Positions 57,694 to 64,000 of a stretch of 64,000 nucleotides of DNA are shown here, one piece after another. Origin of the DNA: Batillaria attramentaria (Eukaryota > Mollusca > Gastropoda > Batillariidae); the NCBI GenBank assembly GCA_018292915.2, contig JACVVK020000381.1:216001-280000 (forward strand), in the 5' to 3' direction. Below the pieces are notes generated by a model. The model saw only the letters and a program-made list of their open reading frames with translations, had not been told where the DNA came from and did not search any database. The position numbers and the translations under genes were made by a program. How positions within the stretch are numbered: position 1 is the stretch's first letter; each line of letters begins with the position of its first letter.

Positions 57694-59933
57694 GCGCGCG
57701 CACGCAAGCACAAACGAACGCCAATGCATATACCCCCCCCCTCCCCTTTTTAATTTTTTTCCGAACCCTGTGGATCGCTCTCCCCCCCCCCCCCCCCCCC
57801 AGCCGCTGATGTCAAGCCCCCTCCAAACATCTTGCCCCTGTTACGTGGTTGAGGGATGGTTGAACGGATGTTTCGTGACCTGCAAAAGTACTTCAACTTG
57901 CCTTCCGACTAAGCCTAGAAATTAACCAGGTCTCTCGCTTCCCCCCCCCCCCCCTCCCTCTCTAACAACATAAGTATCACCACCACCATCATATCGCCAC
58001 ATTGCTCCCTGCATTGCAGCTCTTATCTCTTTCACAAAGATTGTTCCAATTTCTAGATCTAAAAGGACCCTGAACGAAATAAGAAATCTTTTTTAAGTAT
58101 ACTCATCTGCGGTAAACTATCTTTATCGTCAGTTCATCAAACAACCCCCCCCCCCCCCCCCCCCTTCCAGTTTCCATTTTCAGTCTTTGGGTATCATCTC
58201 ATGGAATAAAAATAAAAATTCGTCTGTTTCGTCCTCACATCGCAGTGCAAATCCGGGTGTTGTTTCCAAGGGAAGCCACTCTCATCACGTGGATTTCATC
58301 TTAAGCGGTAGTCTTCTCCAGTTGGGAACCAAAACGGGGGTGACGTAATCCGAGGTTTTCCCTTATCCGAGGTGACGCTAAGCGAGGAATTCTAAATGGT
58401 ACAAAGAAGGCTTTAGGCCGGGACCAACAACCTGATTGATCTTATCAGAGGTGTGACCTTAAACGGTAGTGACGTTCAGCAAGGAGTACTGTAATCAACA
58501 TACATTTGAATCAATTGCCTGTAAGTTGACCCTCTATGCCATGTCAAATGGTGCAGCAGGGAACCGCCATCAATGACAAAGTAGGCCTGCTGGGGAAGAT
58601 GAACCGGCAAATCTTTAACGAGCGACCCTATGTGCTGTGCCAGTGTGGATTTCACTGCAGGTCTCGTGAGTCCTGAATTGTCGAACAATGATGTTGGAAT
58701 GTTTGTCAGTTCGTAGCGAAAGTAGTCTGCAAGTGACTCTGATGTTTCCGCTACTTTCACCAGCCTCTGAAAAAGAAGATTGGGGTCGATGACGACTGAC
58801 TCCTCGCGGACTGTTACAGCAGTTTTCACTGCAAGAATAACCGCTTGATCCGACTTCTTTAGGGAGATGTCTGCAAGCTTCTTTTCAGCGATGGTTTGCA
58901 GAATCTTCATTCCAACGACCTTGGCGTTGTCTACGTTCACAGAGGGATCAGCAACCCTGCCACTTGCAATGTTAAGCAGTTCTCTTCCACTCCCAAACAC
59001 ATTTTTTTTGTTGCAGGTACACGACGATCTTCTTGGTATCGGCATGATCTTTCTCTTGCCTGGTCTTGCTCATGTCTATGTGCTGTTCATTCCAGAGTAG
59101 CGCACACCAGTGAGATGTTGCATTGCTGCGCAGATTTCTGTGCACGCAGGCATTCCAAGGAGCCAGACAAGACGCTCTTCTTCTCCCATGCCAGTTCCCC
59201 GAGTCGGGCCACCAGTGCTCTTCAAACTGCCCATCAGGACTTGTTCGATTTTCAAATCAGAGCTCAGCCCCGCCCAAAAACGATCACTTCTTCTGATGAC
59301 ATGGTGTCCGTTGATAAATTTCTGATACACATCTGACCTCCCCGCTCCAAGACGGGCTTTCGTTTGGGGAGTCTCCTCTTCAGCATGAAACATTCGGGAT
59401 TTTTGACCTCCCGGGTTTTTTTTTCTGAAACTTGTGTAGCAAATCCTGTGATACACTACATCTGCAGCTCTCAGGTCTTGCAGGTACATGTAGTCCGTTT
59501 TGGCAGAAACTTCATGCGCCCATTTGTCTCTACGTTGTTGGCAATGCTTTGTCACACTTTTCTGAAACAGCATAGTTTCAACTTCAATAAGCTACCCGGG
59601 GCTCCGTTTACCAGACCCGATATACCTCTTCCCCACGCCACAGAACAGGCAGGTTGGTTGGTTGTCATTGGTTGCACCAGGCAGAGACCGCTTCCACAAA
59701 TAGGGCTGTTTCTTAGGGGATTTCTCAGCTTCTTGTGCTTTGAGTTTAGAATCGACAACTTTCTTGTTGGTATACGTCCGCCGGCAATCCTCATGAACAC
59801 AATCTCCATCTGAAGCATGGATGTCATCTCCAAGCCGTAGGCTGACAGAATTGATGCCTTTAACGCCGCTACATGTCAGGTGTACTTTGTCAGTTGATGT
59901 GTTGAAATCTTTGCCACAGATAATGCAATAATT
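56324..59933 (-). pseudogene. Zinc finger, PIN/XPG-like, Cys-rich family member, broken
   Basis: From 59,933 the minus strand reads CIICGKDFNTSTDKVHLTC, then CRRTYTNKK, a second zinc-finger-like CLFCGVGKRY, and KWAHEV..LRAADVVYHRICY. Later come YFVIDGGSLLHHLTW, RATVDFDGYTCKPS, LIVQTS..ESQVVLTGEDTD, LLFAYAIGECDTTS, KLPPTNAAAKFHSTRIYLQV and a Cys-rich end (CNCKTDCSTDRCSCRRHG). This order is that of a large, uncharacterised invertebrate family. It has in-frame stops (near 59,598, 57,327 and 57,022), frameshifts (near 59,640 and 56,840) and a 1.06-kb insertion, so it is a pseudogene. The nuclease-like middle and Cys-rich end recall XPG-bearing Academ-type transposons; this link is my inference. 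Confidence 0.75.
57429..58491. mobile_element. Pogo/Tigger-like non-autonomous element in TA
   Basis: TA flanks both ends (57,427-57,428 and 58,492-58,493). Ends start CAGTACTCCTCGCTTAAGG and, on the reverse complement, CAGTACTCCTTGCTGAACG. CTTATCCGAGG and GATCTTATC motifs recur near both ends. The interior has (CA)n(CG)n at 57,626-57,702 and poly-C runs and no transposase. CAGT ends with a TA target are typical of pogo-type Tc1/mariner elements. Confidence 0.8.
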
Positions 59934-60028
59934 CTGTAATAATAAGTATTGTATTTATGTTAACAATTGCAAACTGTGAAATAAAAGTGTTTAAGTAAGG
60001 TCTGAGGTCTTACTAGCTTACGGCTGTT
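59934..60028. other. Flank of the broken gene
   Basis: An acceptor-like ATTACAG at 59,940-59,934 (minus) precedes the first readable codons, so an earlier exon existed in the ancestor. None is recognised upstream. Confidence 0.4.
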
Positions 60029-60044
60029 CTTGGAATTCGGAAAG

Positions 60045-60218
60045 GGTGGGTGGGTGTTTGTGAGTTTAACGTCCTTTTCCACCACATAAGGGTGATACCA
60101 AAGACGGGGCAACGAGAAAAAAGGCCAGCACAAATATCTGGCCCCAGCCGGCGGGAATCGAACTAACGACCCGAGCATTGAGAGTCCAACGCTCTACCAT
60201 TCGGCCACCCCGGCTCCC
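60045..60218 (-). mobile_element. Family 2 SINE, cleanest copy, 16-bp target duplication
   Basis: CTTGGAATTCGGAAAG at 60,029-60,044 and 60,219-60,234. On the minus strand: head GGGGAGCCGGGGTGGCCGAA, TGGTAGAGCGTTGGACT, GTTCGAT-like B box, then the GATATxxTGTGCTGGCCTTT body, GGACGTTAAACTC and an (ACCC)n tail. The promoter boxes place it as tRNA-derived; the anticodon-loop position reads CTTCTAA in most copies. Confidence 0.92.
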
Positions 60219-60234
60219 CTTGGAATTCGGAAAG

Positions 60235-61936
60235 TGCTAATCGAGTCTACGGTGCTCTTTTGACATAAACGGGCTTCCATACTTTTTTGGGGATGCCTGC
60301 CACGCAGACCGGTTTCCGCCGGCGCACACAGCGCGTGTTCAAGCAACAGTGTGTAGTCTTACATGCCAGAAACTTCACAGAAGGCACTAAAGCTCGTGTT
60401 ACTATCGCTCTCAGTAATACAAAACATACCTGCATATCTAGTTTATACTTCAGTGTTCTGATTCATTTCGACCTACTCAGTCTGGAACTGTGAGTGAACT
60501 CGGTCAAAGGAACTAGATCTAAGTCAGCAGTGTCAGCATCCAAACTTTAAACATCCTGAGCGCGTAGGCTAAACGTTACATTCTAGTTATGCAGAAAAAG
60601 AATATTCTGATAAAAAAAAAATGAAAGAAAAGTCCCCACTTACCAGAAATTCGGCCTCTTGACTCGTAGAAGTGCTTGGAATTCCTTCCATCATTCACAC
60701 GGCATGAACCAAAACAAAGGCTTTGTGACGTTGTATGGTAGCCGTAAAATGCCATAATCGCGATTTCAAGGATCGGGATTTCGTAAAATCAGAATTTATT
60801 AAATATTCACTAAATTGCAAAATCAACTACGGTATGGTTTCAGGTGGGCATTCTACGACCCTAAACGAGTCCAAAATATCCCAAAGACCTTTTGATCTAA
60901 TTAGTTCCGACCTCTGGGACTCTTTTACTCGACTATCACTGAAACTTGCTGCTGCGCGTAGCAAAATCTGCCCCGTCTCATAAAGTTGTTTCTCTATAGA
61001 GAAACAACTTAAAAACGACCGTTTATCTTGCCATTTTCACTATATGAGCCCTATAAATGGGCTTTTGAGGGTGTGCACAAAGTATGCGTGTTTGCGGGTA
61101 CAGAAATGCGCAGAACTCCACTCTAAATACGGTTACTGTTAGACAAGACATGCATTGTTGACATACTGAAATTTTACCCCAATCAGAATGATGCTTCCTG
61201 GAAAATTGCGGCCATCAGTTTGGCCATTGATTCAAAGGACCCTGTAAAACGGCAGTATTTGATGCTTGTGCACTTATCAGGTCACTGCAGGTGACATGTA
61301 TCGCGGAAAACATTTACGAACATTGAACAATTTAATCAGGAAACGCTTCTTTGGTCTTGTGAAGTTCCCTTGTCACCGCATGTGCAGGAACGTACATGTA
61401 TAAAAGATGATATCCAAGTGAGCACTTTTTTCGGTAGCGATATTTTGGGGGTGTACTTACTAAAGTAGTTGCTGCTTGCGCGGCTTTAAGCCCTAAAAAC
61501 TCACTCACTCACCCACTAGATCCGAGCTCTGCCACTATCGCTCACCTTTTACTCCCCTTGACAAAGAAACCTCCCGCCTAACTCTGTACTGAACTGACCA
61601 CACTTCACCTGACCACCTCAAAACATTTTCACGTGCAATAGGGGCTCACACGCTGTCACCACCAAACTATCAAAACATCCCATAATATTTACACTCAGCT
61701 GCCTTACAGTGGACTCTCTGTACGTGATCTTTTGTTAACCAGAGGTAGATGTGATTATAATGTTCGCTTCGTCACTGTTTTATTTTCCCATTTATATTCG
61801 TGTCTTTCACTTCCATGTCTCAACGTTTTCAACTTCCATTAAAAAAAAAATCGCTTCTTCTTCCTTTTGGCCAAACTCCCCCCCCCCCTCCCGCTTTTTT
61901 TGTATTTTCTAGTATTTTCCCAGTATGTGTAGTTAA

Positions 61937-61938
<2 letters not shown>
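60235..61938. other. Non-coding, no gene seen
   Basis: A short repeat (CGCGGCTTTAAGCCCTAA plus (ACTC)n) at 61,478-61,514 resembles 43,279-43,318. Otherwise nothing recognisable. Confidence 0.55.
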
Positions 61939-62014
<76 letters not shown>

Positions 62015-62237
62015 CAGACACATTCAACTGACATTGTTTCCTTGCTTTTTGTACTTTTATTAGTCTGTTTTGTCTAAGTGCGTGTGTGTGTGTGCGTGTG
62101 TTCACTTTCATTTTGCCAGAAATCTCTTTTTGTTTTTTGTTCTTACAATTTCCTTATTCTCTTTTTTTATTTTATTTGACGTTTGTCTTTTTTGTACATT
62201 TCTTGTATTTTCTAATGTTTTCCCAGCGTGTATATTT

Positions 62238-62325
<88 letters not shown>

Positions 62326-62410
62326 CACTGGCGAATTCAAGTGACATTAATTTTTTGTTTCGTACATTTACCCTGTTTTCTTTTGAAGTTTTTGTTATAG
62401 CTTCTGTCAG

Positions 62411-62461
<51 letters not shown>

Positions 62462-62479
62462 CTGTGTGTGCCGTGTGTG

Positions 62480-62515
<36 letters not shown>

Positions 62516-62565
62516 CGTGTGTGCCGTGTGTGTGTGTGTGTGTGTGTGTGCGTGTGCCGTGTGTG

Positions 62566-62628
<63 letters not shown>
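61939..62628. repeat. Cluster of long (TG)n tracts
   Basis: (TG)n at 61,939-62,012, 62,239-62,324 and 62,414-62,628, the last interrupted by CCGTGTGTGCCG blocks at regular spacing. The sequence between tracts is repeated loosely (CAG(T/C)GTGT(A/G)TA.TT, ACATT, TGTCT). Long cysteine/valine frames here are artefacts. Confidence 0.95.
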
Positions 62629-62629
<1 letters not shown>

Positions 62630-62853
62630 TTGCTTTGTTGTTCTATTGTGTGTACTTACTGCCGGATTGTCTGGTATCCGCGTATCACGAAGAGACTTTC
62701 ACTTGTTCTCGGGTTTACGACCTGCCGCACAAAGCGAAAAGAGCAGGGTAGAAGTGTTGAAGTCTGCTGCCGTGCTGACAGAAAAAGAAAAAAAGAAAAG
62801 AAATTAAGGATTGACTTTTTTTTTTGCAACTGACTAAAGTTTCATTTGTATTT

Positions 62854-62857
<4 letters not shown>

Positions 62858-62911
<54 letters not shown>

Positions 62912-62920
62912 TCTCTCTCT
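62858..62920. repeat. (CT)n microsatellite
   Basis: More than 25 CT units with one CCT interruption. Confidence 0.95.
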
Positions 62921-63236
62921 GCGGAAATGATTTTTTAAAATTCTTTTATCAAGAAACGAGACGACTCACTCTCAAGTTTTTTGTTTGTTTGTTTTTTTTG
63001 TGCTGTATGCTACATGTTCCTTTGTATCCAGTCAAACCGAATGTTAGGCCTGAAACGACGGTAGATAAGTTTTAGCGTAGGCAAACAGGTACCGAAGTCG
63101 TGGGGACATACACACAAGCACAGTCCCTCTTGTGCGGGAAATCCCCCACAACTATGGAAACATAGTCCTAAAGCAGAAAGATAAACCTACTTATTAAATG
63201 TCTCCAGTCTCAACAAAAAGCCGCAAACATTATGTT

Positions 63237-63311
63237 GTTTAAAACTGCGACTGTGCATAATGCAGGCAACTCTGTCATAGTTGCAGAGTTATCAGAGCTT
63301 CGGAGACACTA
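63237..63311 (+). repeat. Short hairpin repeat
   Basis: GCAACTCTGTCATAGTTGC forms a near-perfect hairpin. The same 75 bp lie inverted at 37,017-37,101, with a partial copy at 22,035-22,090. Confidence 0.7.
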
Positions 63312-63467
63312 ACTTAAACGGGGAGTGAGTTTGCAACGACTTCATTGTGCTTTTGGTCAGTAAGCGTGACATATCGCTGCCGCGTGTATCGGGTGTTGTG
63401 TGCTGCACGAGAACACTACCACTGCTATCTCTCTCTTTATGTCAAAACGCAAACTGTGAAGTCAGGC

Positions 63468-63641
63468 GGGGAGTCGGTGTGGTCGAATGGTAGAGCGTTG
63501 GACTTCTAGTGCTCGGGTCGTGAGTTCGATCCCGGCTGGGGCCAGATATTTGTGCTGGCTTTTTCATCGTTGCCCCGTCTTTGATATCACCCTATGTGGT
63601 GGAAAAGGACGTTAAACCCCCAAACACCCACCCACCCACCC
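63468..63641 (+). mobile_element. Family 2 SINE with 12-bp target duplication
   Basis: GTGAAGTCAGGC at 63,456-63,467 and 63,642-63,653; complete head, body and (ACCC)n tail. Confidence 0.9.
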
Positions 63642-63706
63642 GTGAAGTCAGGCTGCCCTTGGCGTTTATAGGGGTTTCAGGGATGCTGAAACATTCACAA
63701 ACTACC

Positions 63707-64000
63707 ATGGCCATATCGAGTTGGAAGATTATTGTTGTTCTCTTTGTTGGCACCGTCTCCTTGGATGCTGCATTAGATACGTCTTTCCCAAAGCAGCCAA
63801 CCAGTAGTCAAAGAGACGGTGTGCCAGAGTGTGTGCAGACGACAACCTCGTATTTCCAGTTTAGCGACGACCATAACGTCACTAACGACTGTCTTCAGTC
63901 CTGCGCCGAGCGTGTAAGTGCAGACAGAGCTGACATGTTGCACGTGCACTTCGTTCAATACGAATCGTCCGTGAGAAACATGTTGAACTATTCCGGCAGT
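63707..64000 (+). CDS. First coding exon(s) of a secreted or membrane protein, cut by window end
   Basis: The ATG at 63,707 has a good animal context (ACCATGG) and opens MAISSWKIIVVLFVGTVSLD, a signal-peptide-like start. The frame stays open for 98 codons to the end of the window. Further on are Cys in PECVQT, DCLQSC and an N-glycosylation NVT. A strong donor-like GAGCGT|GTAAGT at about 63,912 could end the exon. I do not recognise the family; the Cys spacing could suit a PAN- or lectin-type N-terminus, like other exposed receptors here, but that is a guess. Confidence 0.55.
   Translation, partial: MAISSWKIIVVLFVGTVSLDAALDTSFPKQPTSSQRDGVPECVQTTTSYFQFSDDHNVTNDCLQSCAERVSADRADMLHVHFVQYESSVRNMLNYSGS

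Noticed and set aside
62070..62807. 245-codon Cys/Val-rich frame
   Set aside because: Translation of (TG)n microsatellites.

Overview
This is animal genomic DNA, most probably from a marine gastropod mollusc. The reasons are GRL101-type receptors (LDL-receptor class A repeats, leucine-rich repeats and a seven-helix domain, first known from the snail Lymnaea), GH45 endoglucanase exons of the kind molluscs carry, spliced genes, tens of long (CA/TG)n tracts, tRNA- and 5S-derived SINEs, LINE tails ending in (ATT)n, and several DNA transposons. Nothing bacterial is present: no operons, ribosome binding sites, CRISPR or prophage. Species cannot be named from the sequence alone.

Layout. 1-2,380: decayed repeats and a reverse-transcriptase remnant. 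2,382-11,736 (+): a GRL101-like receptor whose first intron holds two TTAA-flanked THAP-bearing (Kolobok-like) elements and whose last intron holds an inverted-repeat-bounded tandem array. 12-17 kb: repeats, a 1.5-kb long-TIR THAP element, and a 666-bp element with an 8-bp target duplication. 17.0-25.0 kb: GH45 endoglucanase exons (an intact terminal exon, a broken plus-strand copy, and upstream exons on the minus strand), a short telomere-like tract, and a 5S-derived SINE. 25.6-27.1 kb: SINE, minisatellite and LINE remnant. 27,170-39,440 (-): a second, apparently complete six-exon receptor gene with matching splice phases and 1,606 codons before the stop. It encodes a signal peptide, 27 nine-residue repeats, CUB, an LDLa-like segment, a C-type lectin-like region, LDLa repeats, LRRs and 7TM. 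Its introns carry SINEs, a solo LTR and LINE tails. 40-45 kb: SINEs, minisatellites and the second copy of the long-TIR THAP element. 45.3-51.3 kb: a homogeneous 78-bp satellite of about 70 units. 51.8-55.3 kb: inverted copies of material found at 13-17 kb and 0-2 kb. 56.3-59.9 kb (-): a decayed copy of an invertebrate multigene family (zinc finger, PIN/XPG-like region, Cys-rich tail), split by a 1.06-kb pogo-like insertion. 60-63.6 kb: microsatellites and SINEs. 63,707 to the window end (+): the first coding exon of a secreted protein.

The two receptors are inverted paralogues. They are nearly identical from the LDLa repeats through the LRRs and again across TM2-TM3, but differ strongly in TM1 and TM4-7, which suggests patchwork gene conversion. 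The plus copy keeps DRF and NPxxY; the minus copy has lost the DRY arginine and the NPxxY asparagine.

Much of the rest is mobile DNA that has been shuffled often. Many insertions can be read to the base through target duplications, and two are confirmed by an empty paralogous site inside the same window. All exon boundaries were inferred by eye from GT/GC-AG sites, phase and paralogue alignment; no transcript data were available.
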